NCBI RefSeq assembly: GCF_034702125.1
Contig: NC_085860.1
Span: 16,998,664-17,062,663, forward strand
Length of the DNA: 64,000 bases
DNA from: Engraulis encrasicolus
Taxonomy: Eukaryota; Chordata; Actinopteri; Clupeiformes; Engraulidae
Direction of reading: 5' to 3'
The notes below the pieces were generated by a model. It was given only the letters and a program-made list of their open reading frames with translations. It was not told the DNA's origin and did not search any database. Of this stretch, positions 1 through 9,797 are shown in pieces. The stretch's first letter is position 1; the number at the start of each line of letters is the position of its first letter. The position numbers and the translations under genes are program-made.

Positions 1-1140
1 GTTAATAGCATTAACCGATTAGATGATTTTATATAAAAACAGTGTTGATTCCTATCTTGGACATGATTTCAACAGCTTAAATGGTAGGTGTATTCCTTGG
101 CATGTTTTGCAATGTTTTCCTTTCTGTAGTGCTTACAGTGTGGCGGGTCTTGACCAAAAGTCAGCCATTTTATGTCCTGCTGGTCCTTATGTTGGAGTTA
201 AACTGTTAAAACATAGAGAATGCAATTTGTCCTTACTATGTGGCAGTAATCGAAGATCTCCCTCCAAAATATAAAGCATGAGTGGCTTTTCATGCTGTTT
301 AAAACCCATTTTATTTCATTCAGTACTGTATTCAATTCTACAGGTGAGTTAGAACAGCTTAACCAATGTACTACTGCACCCCCATGCCATCATGGAGGCT
401 GACTTTTGAAGTTAGCACTAACACAAGTTGCATGGTCAATTTTCACTGTAGTACAGGATGTGCAAGACTCTATTATTTTCAAAAAGAATTGAAAGAATTG
501 ACTTTGGCAACTTCTGCTGACTTCTGTAAGCAAATTACAGTTTCCCATATCTTCTGGGTCTATTTCAAGTGAGCTCAGGTGGATAGGGGAATGTTAAGCC
601 CCTCTATCATTTGCACACATGAAGCGTCCTTAATATGGCCAAGTTTTAACTAGCTGAAATTCTCTGAGTGCTAGAGTGAGACTACAGCCAATATTTCATG
701 ATGTAATGAACCAGTACAATGATTTTAATGACAAAAATATGTATTATATACACTCAATCACGGTAAATCAAGGGAACTCAAAACTTTATCTAATAACTAT
801 GGTAATTGATCCCTCTGCATCTTTAATTCTGAGTGACTCAGCCTCTCTGTGATTGTCTTATACCTGGACACTCAAATTGTACATCAGTACAATTCACTTT
901 AAAATGTTCTTCCTTTTTGTTTTATCTTATTTGGATGTTTATAACATTTCACTGATCCCCGTCCCAACATATTTGAGACGCGTTGCAGTTATCAAATTAG
1001 AAATGAGTACAAATATGTCCCCTAACACAATATGTTTTCTCGGTTTTAACACTTGATATGTTGTCTTTTCACTATTCTCCATCTAAGGAATGTATTGAAT
1101 GTTTTAAAAATGATAGCATTTTGATTTTATTCTCAGTTTA
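1..1140. other. AT-rich stretch, nothing recognised
   Basis: I see no convincing coding region, repeat end or RNA gene here. The short open frames lack splice-site support and resemble no protein family I know. Confidence 0.5.
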
Positions 1141-1162
1141 CCAAACGTCCCAACTTCAACAG

Positions 1163-1440
1163 AGTTGGGGTTTGTCGTTGGAAAAGCCCTTGCTCTCCAG
1201 GACAGAGGTCAGACGTTTAATTTAGTTGATAACAATATTTGTGCACATATCAGAAAGGAATTTTGTCTTTTCTTTGCAGATCATCTGTAAATGATTAAGA
1301 TGTAGTGGCCAATGGGTGCTTTAGTTCCCAACACACTGTACTGTAGGGTACATCATGTCTGAAGACCTTCTAGGCCACTTCATGACCTTAATGTGCTTCC
1401 CATAGAGATAGAACATTAGATTAGAGGTGACCCCATCCTC
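1163..1440. repeat. Duplicated segment, copy 1 (partner 6,318-6,605)
   Basis: This segment and 6,318-6,605 share long collinear stretches, from GTTGGAAAAGCCCTTGCT to CATGACAATCCTGGCAG. Both include a pyrimidine-rich tract ending in TTTGCAG followed by ATCATCTGT, which resembles a splice acceptor. Copy 2 reads VGKALAHRGQTIRLVDDN for a short distance, but both copies soon meet stops and shifts. I do not recognise a gene in it. It lies in the same direct-repeat order as the aquaporin exon remnants, so it is probably part of the duplicated block. Confidence 0.6.
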
Positions 1441-1751
1441 TTTTTCATGACAATCCTGGCAGCCATTATTTGGAGGCAGACCTGAGAAATGTAAATTAAT
1501 GGAGAAGGCGGCTCATTGCTGTCAAAGAATTGCTTAATAATGTGAAAATTCCCATCAACACACTACACAAAGACAATGGTTGAAGTGAGTTGCTAAATAT
1601 GCTAAATATCTACACTATTAATATAAACTGATCTTAAAATGTACTTTATCGACTCATATGATTCAAGTAGGTATTTAGCCTGACATTTCAAATCTGGTCC
1701 TTGATTAATGCGTCACTTCATATTCACACAGTTTTAGTCTTTAGTTTTAGT

Positions 1752-2208
1752 CAGGTCTGTGGCGCCAGAACTCTTAATAGCTGGAAGGGGGTCAAATACT
1801 TCTTTTCCTCAATGAAATATGACTTAATATGTATTCTTTGAAGTTAATTTCTGCATTTTCTTTTTGAGATTTTGTCTCTGCATGTTAGAATACACCTACC
1901 ATGAAAATGACATACTATTCAGGGCGCTGTGATGCAGCGCGCTAAGCCCCCCACATTTGGGCTAGCATGCCCAAGGGTTGCACCCAGGGTTCGAATCCGG
2001 CCTGGGTCATTTCATTTGCCATCCCTACCTCGTCTCTCTCCGTCTTCGCTTCCTGGCGCTCCTCACTGTCCTATCTGAAAGAAAGGCGAAAAAGCCCATA
2101 AAAAAATAAATTAAAAGAAAATGACAGACTATTCATGTCTTTATTAGTATGCAAACCAACAAAATCAGAAAGGGATGAAATGCTTATTATTCTCACTGTA
2201 CCTGGTGA
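1752..2208 (-). mobile_element. Tc1-like transposon end, interrupted by a SINE
   Basis: The stretch from CTCTTAATAGCTGG through GGGGTCAAATACTTC to TATTCTCACTGTA is the reverse complement of the left end of the Tc1-like element at 36,746-37,546. It keeps the diagnostic words GGGATCAAATACTT and AAACCAACAAAATCAG in degraded form. A second copy lies at about 10,250-10,665. Only the terminal 200 bp or so remain, with no transposase. A tRNA-type SINE splits it at 1,922-2,116. Confidence 0.75.
1922..2116 (+). mobile_element. tRNA-derived SINE
   Basis: The head is tRNA-like. A degenerate box A lies around TGATGCAGCGCGCTAAG (about 1,930-1,946), and an exact box B, GGTTCGAATCC, lies at 1,988-1,998. 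The tail ends in AAAAAATAAATTAAAA. The insertion is flanked by a 19-bp TSD at 1,903-1,921 and 2,117-2,135 that begins GAAAATGACA and differs at one base (CATACT against CAGACT). The paralogous copy at about 10,575-10,615 lacks the insertion and keeps one equivalent of the target. Transcription by RNA polymerase III and mobilisation by a LINE are inferred from the class. Confidence 0.9.
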
Positions 2209-2349
2209 CTCAGTCCAATGTTATCCCCCTATTTATGACCAGGGCTTTGAACCGGTTCAAGGAAGGAAAATGAAAACCGGGATTTTTTTTGCATTTTACA
2301 GGGAACAGAAACGAAACCGGAAACGTTATTATTATTTATGTTCTGGAAC

Positions 2350-2523
2350 AGGGGTCCGTTTCTCGATTCTTGTCGTTGCTAACCGTCTTAAGACCGTCTT
2401 AAGACCGTCTTACCATTCCCTTGGATTTAGTGGTGAGCGTCGCTGTCGAGAGAGAGTTGAGTCGCTATTACGAAGGACGTTGCTACCGTCGTTAGCAAAG
2501 ACGCTTTCGAGATACGGACCCCA
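2350..2523. mobile_element. MITE nested in the 2.2-3.4 kb hAT element
   Basis: The inverted ends are AGGGGTCCGTTTCTCGA on the left and TGGGGTCCGTATCTCGA read from the right. They are flanked by GGAAC at 2,345-2,349 and 2,524-2,528. The body carries GTCTTAAGACC repeats and the segment CATTCCCTTGGATTTAGTGG. A related copy lies at about 48,365-48,478. Confidence 0.7.
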
Positions 2524-2896
2524 GGAACACTTATTTAAAAATAATGGTAACCTGTTAATACCGGTTATTATATGGTTGTGACGTCATCGGTCGAATGCTC
2601 CATTCATTTCAACGGGGCTCCCCAACGTTCGCACGTCTGTTATTTTTCGATAACGGACGGGTTGGTCTATAACAGACCGCTGTCAATGGCAACAAGACTT
2701 TTCACTGCTAAAGCGACTTTTCAACAAGACTCTAATCAGCTGCTGTGATAGACAACACCTGTTGTCCTGGCTACCTAGCTGTTGCCTAGCGGTGTTCCAC
2801 AACGGCACTGTTTTGTTTTGCGCAGCAACAATCTTAACATTAAATAGGCCTAAAGAAATGTCCCCGCCATGTGTGAGTCATTTAAGTATATCCATA

Positions 2897-3058
2897 TAAT
2901 AAGCGGGTTAACTTTCGGCGAGTCGGTCGCTTTGTGGAATAGCAGCACTTCAGAGAGAACAAGACCCCTCCGCTCCGCGTCGGGGTCTAAAGATTCTCTC
3001 TGTCGTGCTGCTATTCCACGGTAGCGACCTTCTCGCCGAACGTTAACCCTTACTTAAT
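2897..3058. mobile_element. Palindromic MITE, about 160 bp
   Basis: The two halves are near-complete inverted copies. The left arm runs from AATAAGCGGGTTAACTTTCG and the right arm ends in GTTAACCCTTACTT. The arms meet around GACCCCTCCGCTCCGCGTCGG. TA at both borders would fit a TA-targeting element, but the superfamily is not certain. It sits inside the hAT element at 2,240-3,440. Confidence 0.7.
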
Positions 3059-3507
3059 ACAGTTCCTCAAACAAAAACAAAAATAGTAATGATTTTCCTG
3101 TGCACGTTACCATGACGGCTAAGGTTCACGTCTTGTGTAACATTAGACATTTGCTGACTGAATGGAGAGAGGGATTACAAAGTCTCCACTCCACATCTTA
3201 AGTAAGAGAAATCACTATCATACAAAAGGGGCGAGTTTACATTGCAGAGAAGGGTGTTTAAAGCGCACCGAGAATTTTCTTCCTGACAGGAACGAAATGA
3301 ACCGTTCCGGGAACAGTATTTTTTTGTTCTAATCGGTTCGGGAACGTCAATTTGTTGGTGGAACTCGTAACCGGAAACGTTATAATTCCGTTTCTGTTCG
3401 GAACGAACGGTTTGGAAAAAAATAACGGTTCAAAGCCCTGTTTATGACACACCTGTTTATATGCTATGAGAAAGAGGGAGCAATGCAAGTGTATGTGTGA
3501 CACTCAC

Positions 3508-3655
3508 TCTCATGAGGTGTGCCATGGTGATAGAAGTCAATGGCCATGGGAGAGGAGCCCATGCATCCATTCCTCCTCTCATCCGTCACAGAGAAAATGC
3601 AGATGACCAACTGCATGGTCAGGAAGACCACTGTAGAGACCATGCCAAGCTGGAG
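3508..3655 (-). pseudogene. Lens aquaporin (mip/AQP0-like) exon 2 remnant, copy A
   Basis: The minus strand reads LQLGMVSTVVFLTMQLVIC followed by IFSVTDERRNG. This matches the fifth membrane segment and following loop of vertebrate AQP0 water channels (family pattern GMATTVEVFLTMQLVVCIFA...TDERRNG). A CATAG acceptor precedes CTCCAG, and a GTGAGT donor follows CTCATGAGA. The end of the exon has lost frame: the expected SVTMGHLMG is readable as ITMAHLM only after shifting past a 2-nt loss in TTCTATCACC. The same loss occurs in the other two exon-2 copies. It is not part of an intact gene. Confidence 0.85.
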
Positions 3656-3661
3656 CTATGT

Positions 3662-3665
<4 letters not shown>

Positions 3666-3722
<57 letters not shown>
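3666..3722. repeat. (GA)n microsatellite
   Basis: An uninterrupted run of about 28 GA units starts just upstream (minus-strand sense) of aquaporin exon-2 copy A. Copies B and D keep short GAGAGA remnants in the equivalent place, so the tract expanded in this copy. Confidence 0.98.
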
Positions 3723-3724
<2 letters not shown>

Positions 3725-3839
3725 CCGTATTCATATGACAATGTGACACTGAAAGTACAGTATTTAAGGGTGTTCTCTTAGGTTAAAAACATTCATGTTG
3801 TTAACATAAATGTTACAATGTTACATTGGCTTTTTACTC

Positions 3840-4250
3840 ACCACGCAGCGAGAAACGATGGAGGCTGTCAATCAAAGCAAACCCAAAGTTAGTTTATCTC
3901 CCAAAAGTGGGAGATAAACTACCGCCACATCTCCCACTCGATCTTGGCGTGATGCGACATGGGAAGATTGCACCCATCAGACGAGCTGGTTTCGGCTAAC
4001 TTGTTCCTCTACTGGGAGGAGGATGATGAGCTGTCGTACATCCCGATACAGTGTGGTACCTTGTGGGTCCCAAGAGCACATCCACTTGGAGGGAATTTCA
4101 TATGGACATCCCAGACAATGCCTTTGGACTTGTCATGTTGACCACTCTTGCAAGCTTGAATTGCTCCTTCAATGAATTTTGGTCGGAGAGCCACATTACA
4201 TCTCCAACAGCAACATTTCTTCTTCAAGTGTGCCATTTCATGTGAAGATT
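3840..4250. repeat. Unidentified segment shared with 13,930-14,300
   Basis: Both copies contain CCCACTCGATCTTGGC, then a run rich in GGAAGA/GGAGGA, then CATCCCGATGCAGTGTGGTACCTT (ATACAGTG in this copy), CACTTGGAGGGAATTTCA and GGACAATGCCTTTGGACTT. Each lies 130-180 bp upstream of an aquaporin exon 2 in minus-strand order, where exon 1 would be expected. The minus-strand reading KSKGIVWDVHMKFPPSGCA is open across this copy but is not aquaporin-like. I do not recognise it. Confidence 0.65.
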
Positions 4251-5400
4251 CTGAGCCCCCGTCCCCCCGTCCTGGGGCCGTTCCTGAGGTTTATGTTGTG
4301 ACTGAGCGACTCTTTAGCTGGGATCACCAGGAGATCTGTCTTGGCGAGGTTCAGCTGTAGGTGGTGGTCCTTCATCCATGTTGACAAGTCGGCGAGGTAG
4401 GCAGAGATGCGTGCCGATACCGTGGTGTCCTCTGGACGGAACGACAGGTACATCTGGGTGTCATCAGCATAGCAGTGGTAGGAGAAACCATGTGTTTGAA
4501 GGACACGTCCCAGGGAGGAGGTGTTTATTGCAAACAGAAGGGGTCCCGGCACTGATCCTTGGGGTACCCCTGTGGAGAGGGTGTGAGTCGTAGACAGTTT
4601 CCCTTGACATGACACACTGAAAGTGCATCCAGATAGGTAGGGGTTGAACCATGAGTAGACAATGCCAGTGATTCCCATGGCCCTGAGTATCCTCAGGCGG
4701 ATCTTGTGGTTGACTGTGTCAAAGGCTGCAGACAGGTCTAGTAGGATGAGGACCGAGGATAGTCCTTCCGTTCTTGCAGTCCTTAGAGCTTCAGTCACTG
4801 AGAGTAGCGCAGTTTCAGTTGAGTGTCCACTTCTGAAATCAGATTGTTTGGGGTCCAGTAATCCATTCTGGTTTAGGAAGTTGGTGATCTGCTTTGCAAC
4901 TGACCTTTCTAGTGTCTTGGATAGGAAGGGAAGCAGTGAGACCGGTCTGTAGTTTTCAACATTAGCAGGGTTCAGTGTAGGCTTCTTCAGTAGTGGTGTC
5001 ACCCTTGCTTGTTTGAAGGCGGAGGGGACAGTTCCAGAGGAGAGTGAGGAGTTCATGATGGATGTGATCGCTGGGACCACTGTTTGGGCAATGTCTTGAA
5101 GAAGGTTCGTAGGCACTGGGTCCAGTAGGCAGGTAGTGGGACGGCTCCTTGTGATGAGTTTAGAAACTTCTTCTTCAGAGAGTAGAGTGAATTCATGGAG
5201 TGTTGCTGGAGTCAGCATGTTTGCCAGGGGGGTATCTTCTGGGGTGGAGGGCGGCTCACAGAATTGCTTGCTAATATTTGCCGTCTTTCCTGTGAAAAAG
5301 GTGGCAAAGTTGTCTGCGTTCAGGTCTGTGGCAGCCGGAGGGGGGGGAAGGGTTGAGCAGTGACTTGAATGTAGAAAACAACTCTTTGCAGATCATCTGT
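4238..5400 (-). pseudogene. L2/CR1-type LINE reverse transcriptase fragment
   Basis: A 326-residue frame at 4,238-5,218 carries a non-LTR reverse transcriptase. Visible blocks are YRPVSLLPFLSKTLE (90-104), the FRSGHSTETALL block (128-139, one residue changed), LLDLSAAFDTVNH (159-171), the GVPQG turn (217-221) and YADD (250-253). An upstream stretch to about 5,400 encodes the preceding linker (SLLNPSPP, HLFHRKDGKY) in other frames. The element is 5' truncated, with no endonuclease, and also lacks its 3' end. It lies in the duplicated aquaporin block between exon-3 copy A and the segment at 3,840-4,250. It is a fragment, not a host gene. Confidence 0.92.
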
Positions 5401-5683
5401 CCGTTATAGTTACATGTGAGTTGCAGAGACATTGGAGCAAGACAGAACAATCTTAAGACATGCAGTGCATGACACATTCTGCAAAACACTAATACACAAT
5501 GTAATACCTAATTGAATTGAATACTTCTTGACACACAAACAGTGCTGCAGACCACATTGCATACTTCGTGATACACTAACAGTGCAGACCACATAATTCT
5601 ATATATCACCTGAAAGTAGTTTACAAACAATGGGAGGGTATATGCACATTTTTAAATGCCTAATTTGTATATTTTTTTCTTAC

Positions 5684-5764
5684 CCAGTTGTTCATGAAGT
5701 TCCTCCTGAACATAGCAGGGGTGAAGGATCTCTCAGGTTTCATTTCAGCTCCAGTGTGGAACAT
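5684..5764 (-). pseudogene. Lens aquaporin exon 3 remnant, copy A (second NPA box lost)
   Basis: The minus strand reads MFHTGAEMKPERSFTPAMF then RRNFMNNW, between a TTTCAG acceptor and a GTAAGA donor. It aligns with AQP0 exon 3, which normally encodes TGAGMNPARSFAPA...RNFxNHW. The pore-lining NPA box is KPE here, so this copy could not form a normal water pore. Splice borders and length (27 codons) are those of the family exon. Its exon 2 may be the copy at 10,750-10,894, about 5 kb upstream in the minus direction. Confidence 0.88.
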
Positions 5765-5904
5765 CTGAAACAAATAGTGTTCAGAGTTGAGTATTGGCCT
5801 TAATGTAAAAAAGTAAGGAAGCAAGATATTGTTGCGACCTGGATGTGCAGAGAAATAAGCATGTGTGTGGACCCCAATAGAGCAGTTCAAGGGTAATGAC
5901 TATG

Positions 5905-6250
5905 CTGGTCATTGAAACTGTGCTGTCTACTGTCAAATTGGATCTTTTCATGGACATTTACTAAATAATGAACTAATACTTTACTAGTAGGACCAATTAA
6001 CTAATATTTACTAGTATGACCAAAGAACAGAATTTTTGCAGCTAAAAATGTCTATTTCTGGAACTTCAAAATGTTGGACAATGGAGGGATCCCCCTTTTC
6101 ATGTATGAAAAGTGCAATTTCCCCAGTCATAATGAATACTTAGAATTTGAAGCTGATGGTAAGTATTCCTGACAAATGTAATGTGTGAATGGGCAGCATG
6201 AATTCTGGAAATAAATTATTTAAAATATGACATGGTGCACCTTTAAAGAA
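5905..6250 (+). repeat. Dispersed repeat, copy 1 (partner 19,905-20,212)
   Basis: The two copies share, in order, TTTCATG...ATTTACT, TATGACCAAAG, AGCTA, CCTTTTCATGTATGAAAA, TGCAATTT, CATAATGAATACTTAGAATT, GTGAATGGGCA and GTGCACCTTTAA. They lie in the same orientation. No coding sequence is seen. The GTGCACCTTTAA border suggests a short interspersed DNA element, but the family is unassigned. Confidence 0.7.
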
Positions 6251-6317
6251 TATAATATTACATTGTTTGGCTCAAGGGGTCAAATAATTATTTCCCCTCT
6301 ATGAAATACAAAGTACT

Positions 6318-6605
6318 AGTTGGAAAAGCCCTTGCTCACAGAGGTCAGACGATTCGTTTAGTTGATGACAACATATATCAGAAGGGAATTTTGTCCAATT
6401 TTCTTTGCAGATCATCTGTCTATAAGTCATTAAGTTTTAGTGAATGTGACTTGGCAAATGGGTGCTTGAGTTCCCTCAATACGATTACTGTAGGGTACAT
6501 GTCTGAAGACCGTCTAGGCCACTTCGTGACCTTAATTTGCTTCCCATAGAGATAGAACATTAGACTACAAGTGACCCCACCCCCTTTTTCATGACAATCC
6601 TGGCA
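6318..6605. repeat. Duplicated segment, copy 2 (partner 1,163-1,440)
   Basis: See copy 1. This copy has a 60-bp longer open stretch on the plus strand. It ends in CCATAGAGATAGAACATTAGACTA, which pairs with an inverted copy at about 6,797-6,830. Confidence 0.6.
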
Positions 6606-6832
6606 GGTGTTACAGATTTTAAGAAGAAATGGTCCTTGATTAATGTGTCTTCATATTCACACAGTTTTAGTCGAGTTTTGGACAGTGGTCGGCGTGTTCT
6701 CCATTGATTTGCATTGACTGAAGGTAACTTAACTACACTACCTACACAAGATGGAGGCTGCACTTGCCGTTTTCCAGTGCTGTCGCAACTTGCCAGTGAC
6801 CTCTAGTCTAATGTTATACATCTATGGTGCTT
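6547..6832. mobile_element. Possible MITE with about 32-bp inverted ends
   Basis: The left end CCATAGAGATAGAACATTAG matches the inverted right end CCATAGATGTATAACATTAG, and the match continues through ACTA/GAGG/TCAC. The body contains ACAAGATGGAGGCTGCACTT and GCTGTCGCAACTTGCC. In the partner segment at 1,399-1,440 only the left end survives. No TSD could be fixed. Confidence 0.5.
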
Positions 6833-6903
6833 CCACTTGAGCCACTCCTTTGTTGCTTTGGCTGAATGTTGTTGATTGTGTCCCTTCATCTTATTGTTGA
6901 CGC

Positions 6904-8520
6904 CAGTGATGGTACAAGAAGGAGATACCCTGAACTCCGCCCACACAATGTAAATGGATGTGCTCAAGTTTGGGTCTCCTAAGGGGGCGTTGTCCCCCCT
7001 TCTTCTTCTCTTACTGTTGCGTTTGGTGGCAGCTGACAAGGGTTGCGTATTACCGCCATCCAAAGGGCTGAGGTGGGATTCGTAGTCTGTGAAGAGGCGT
7101 GGCGGAGACGGATGGGATGGGACGCGTCGCTCATGGTAACTGTCTGCCCTATAGTAATCCCAGTTGACATTCACGTTGTTTTCATTGTACATTTATTGTA
7201 ATATCCTGTCATATATATATAGGCCTAGTATTTATTTATTTGTGCATGGAAGTCCTTGTATTGTGCACAACCCTTCCAGGTGCAAGGCAGAAAAACTTGA
7301 TCAATACGAAAAGTTCATTAAACATCGCACACTAGATACTTCTTTTGTATTTTTTCCCCTGAGCGAGCAACGCGTTTCGCACAGTGCGTCTTCAGATTAG
7401 CTCTTATCCCAGTGCGTCTTCGGGAACCTGAAGACGCACCGGGCGAAACGCGTGCTTTGAAGAGGGGGGAGAACAGTAGGGCCTAGGCCTACACAGTGTG
7501 CGGTGTTTAATGCACTTTTCGTATTTTGGTTTATGCAACTCCAGGTAGATATCAGTTGCTTGCAGTAACTGTTGCAGTTGTCAGTGAAGCCACATTAGTT
7601 GTCCCCTTTTTTGGCTAGGCAGAAATAGGCCTATTCGCGAGAAGTCTGTAACACTTTACATGGGACACCATATGTGTATGAAATAGCCTACTAAAGAGAT
7701 GTCAAGGCTATAACCTAGGCCTACAATTTGAAACGGTGATGACATTTAAAACCGAGTCAAACGGCCATAGACAGCATTGTAATGAAGGGTGTCGTAACGG
7801 CAGCTGGAAAGAGATGGAACTTTAATTTCACGACGACATTCTGGCTTCAAACTCGCCCTGGCCGCTTCCCTATTTAACTTTAGGACTAAAATTATTCAAC
7901 CGTTTCCACAGCAACGACCAAACTAATCACAGTTCCTGCAGCAGTAAAGCCAGGACTGCAAGTGTGAGCGAAATCAGCACAACAGTAGGCCTATAAAGGA
8001 ATAATAAACAGTAACGGAAATACCGTGACCTGAAAAGTGCGCGGAATTGGGAGCCTTTTGTCGGTGAATTGCGCTGAAGCTAGCCTACATTGTGAACATG
8101 CTGGACGTTATCGCCAAATTACGATAGAAAGAGCAACCAATGTTATGTAATATTGCTAATTACCTCATCTACACAGTTGCTGCTACCCAAAAATATACGA
8201 TGGCATAATTAAATATAGGCCTATGTGAAACACACCTGTGTTCCGTCTTTGGATGATGTGCAATGAATAAGACACACAACACAAACCTATTTCACCCCTT
8301 TGTTTTATTTCAAGGTGGAAGTGTCGAGGAGGACACACGTCAATTTGCTTTTTGACATCCGAAATCTGAACTGTCATCCAAGGATTCAATCCCACAAATG
8401 CACTCTAGAGGCGTAATTCACTCTCAAACTCGGATGGTCTCCTAAAGGGGCGTTCACCTGACGTCAACGGGATACCGGAAAACAACGAGCCTGACTTATC
8501 TCCTTCTTGTACCATCACTG
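6904..8520. mobile_element. Non-autonomous hAT element with 8-bp TSD
   Basis: The left end CAGTGATGGTACAAGAAGGA and the inverted right end match through GAGATA (25 bp). The TSD is a perfect GTTGACGC at 6,896-6,903 and 8,521-8,528. A word GGTCTCCTAAGGGGGCGTT near each end (about 6,978 and 8,430) is also inverted and recurs inside the hAT element at 49,672-50,862, suggesting one subfamily. There is no transposase frame. A foldback hairpin element is nested at 7,297-7,524. Confidence 0.9.
7297..7524. repeat. Nested foldback (inverted-repeat) element
   Basis: The left arm has ACGAAAAGTTCATTAAACAT and CGCGTTTCGC...GTGCGTCTTCAG. The right arm has CTGAAGACGCAC...GCGAAACGCG and GTGTTTAATGCACTTTTCGT in inverted order. 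A tight inner hairpin (GTGCGTCTTC/GAAGACGCAC, 7,412-7,439) sits at the centre. The paired CTGAAGA...GCGAAAC words resemble, but do not satisfy, a hammerhead ribozyme core. Confidence 0.8.
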
Positions 8521-8564
8521 GTTGACGCCATGTAGTTGTGCTGTGCCTTGGCCAGACAAGCACC

Positions 8565-8665
8565 CTCAGACCATAATGTTTCCACTTCCATGCATAGTGG
8601 TGAGGAGGGTGTTCTTGGGATCATAGGCAGTAAGGCTCTTCCTCCAAACAGTGAGATGTGTTCAT
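8565..8665 (-). pseudogene. Tc1/mariner transposase remnant
   Basis: The minus strand reads LTVWRKSLTAYDPKNTLL then TTMHGSGNIMV. This corresponds to the Tc1 transposase stretch [22 protein letters not shown] that precedes the third catalytic residue. Only about 35 codons survive and no inverted ends are seen nearby. Confidence 0.75.
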
Positions 8666-8984
8666 GCCTAACAGTTTTATTTGCACCTCATAATCATTAT
8701 CCTTTATCAGTCTGCTTGAGAAGGAACCTGTGCAGGGGCAGCTGAGGTTGTTTGCCAAGGAACATCAAAGTTACCATATGTGTACATATGCATATGTGTC
8801 ATGACCTGGTCATTGCAGGGTTCCACCAGGACACTAAGTGTCTCTGTCTCTCTGTCTGTCTGTGCCTCTGTCTCTGCCTTTGTGTTTGCATTACAGGTGC
8901 TGCTGATTGTAGCTGACCATGATGACTGATCTGGAGCAGGTGGAGGACAGCCCTTAAAGGGCACCTGGGCCTCTCTTTCACCAC

Positions 8985-9797
8985 AGTGGGTTTACATACA
9001 GACCATTTCTCAATCGTCTAGTAAGCACACTTGGAAGTGTGTGAGCCTAATTAGTCACGCCCAGTGATTGGATACTCCGCAGAGTTCACCAAAGACTATC
9101 CAATCACTGGGCGTGACTAATTAGGCTCACACACTTCCAAGTGTGCTTACTAGGCGATTGAGAAATGGTGACAGTGTCCAATCTCGCCCTCCAACCCGTG
9201 CCTGCAGTTCACCTAGGGAGCGCTGTCGAGACAGCAGAGCTCATAAGGCTGGCGCTAATAACTGACAATTGTGCTCGCTGTCGGCTGAAAATTGACAATA
9301 TTACTGTAAGTTCTGAGAAACCAATGTGGATTTAAATGAAATGTACAATAACCTGGGAGTTATGTCCTTATTTCTTACGACTTTGGCATTTATGAGTCAG
9401 GCTCTGCTAGCATCTTGCTAACAAAATTGCTTTACGGCCGTCGTGATCACAGCAATGCAGCCGGCCGACCAATCCAAACGCAGTGTGTGAAGCCACTCGT
9501 GACGTCATATTGACAATAAAGACGTATTTTACAAAGATCCAGCGAGTTTAAACATTCAAACTAAGTGCTGTTTGAAAGGATAATTTATCCTGCCTTTGGG
9601 AAAAATAAAATGAAACGATGCTACCAATTCTCTCCCAAAGCAATGGCAGCATCGTGGTTGAGCTCTATGGGACCCCATTCATTCTAACAGCCTCTGCGCT
9701 CTTTGGCACTCCTCTGCGCTGTCTGGATGGCGCCACTTAGTGGACAGTACCACCCGGAAAAAGTCGCAAGATTCCTCTCTCGTACTACCCATAGACC
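8985..9797. repeat. Segmental duplication, copy 1 (partner 49,036-50,880)
   Basis: Apart from insertions, this runs collinear with 49,036-49,671 and 50,863-50,880, from CAGTGGGTTTACATACAG to ATAGACCCTCTCTGC, at what looks like over 90% identity. Shared landmarks include AGCGCTGTCGAGACAGCAGA, TTGTGCTCGCTGTCGGCTGA, CGTGACGTCATATTGACAAT and GATAATTTATCCTGCCTTTG. No open frame is conserved between copies. The two are about 40 kb apart in the same orientation. Confidence 0.9.
9002..9170. mobile_element. Young palindromic MITE, 73-bp arms
   Basis: The arms run ACCATTTCTCAATCG...TGATTGGATA and TATCCAATCA...CGATTGAGAAATGGT. By eye they differ at one base over 73 bp and surround a 22-nt loop. ACAG flanks both sides (8,998-9,001 and 9,171-9,174). 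The paralogous segment at about 49,040-49,060 reads straight through (TTTACATACAGTGTCC), which gives the empty site. The near identity of the arms implies a recent insertion. Confidence 0.92.

Larger units (their letters stand above)
2240..3440. mobile_element. Non-autonomous hAT element with 8-bp TSD
   Basis: The ends are CAGGGCTTTGAACCG on the left and its inverted equivalent ending CAAAGCCCTG on the right. The TSD is the perfect 8-bp TTTATGAC at 2,232-2,239 and 3,441-3,448. CAG-type ends with an 8-bp TSD are the signature of the hAT superfamily. The subterminal arms (ACCGG, GGAACAGAAACG and GGAAACGTTAT words) also pair in inverted orientation. No transposase is present. Two smaller MITEs are nested inside. 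The paralogous intron copies at about 10,676 and 13,630 lack the element. Confidence 0.9.

Noticed and set aside
1922..2000. tRNA gene
   Set aside because: An exact box B is present but the cloverleaf is not complete. The A-rich tail and long TSD identify a SINE.
4238..5218. 326-codon open frame as a host gene
   Set aside because: Its motif order (LLDLSAAFD, GVPQG, YADD) is that of a LINE reverse transcriptase, and it is truncated at both ends.
7371..7453. Active hammerhead ribozymes at 7.4 kb
   Set aside because: The G of the required GAAA is consumed in the hairpin stem and the core differs, so only a resemblance is claimed.
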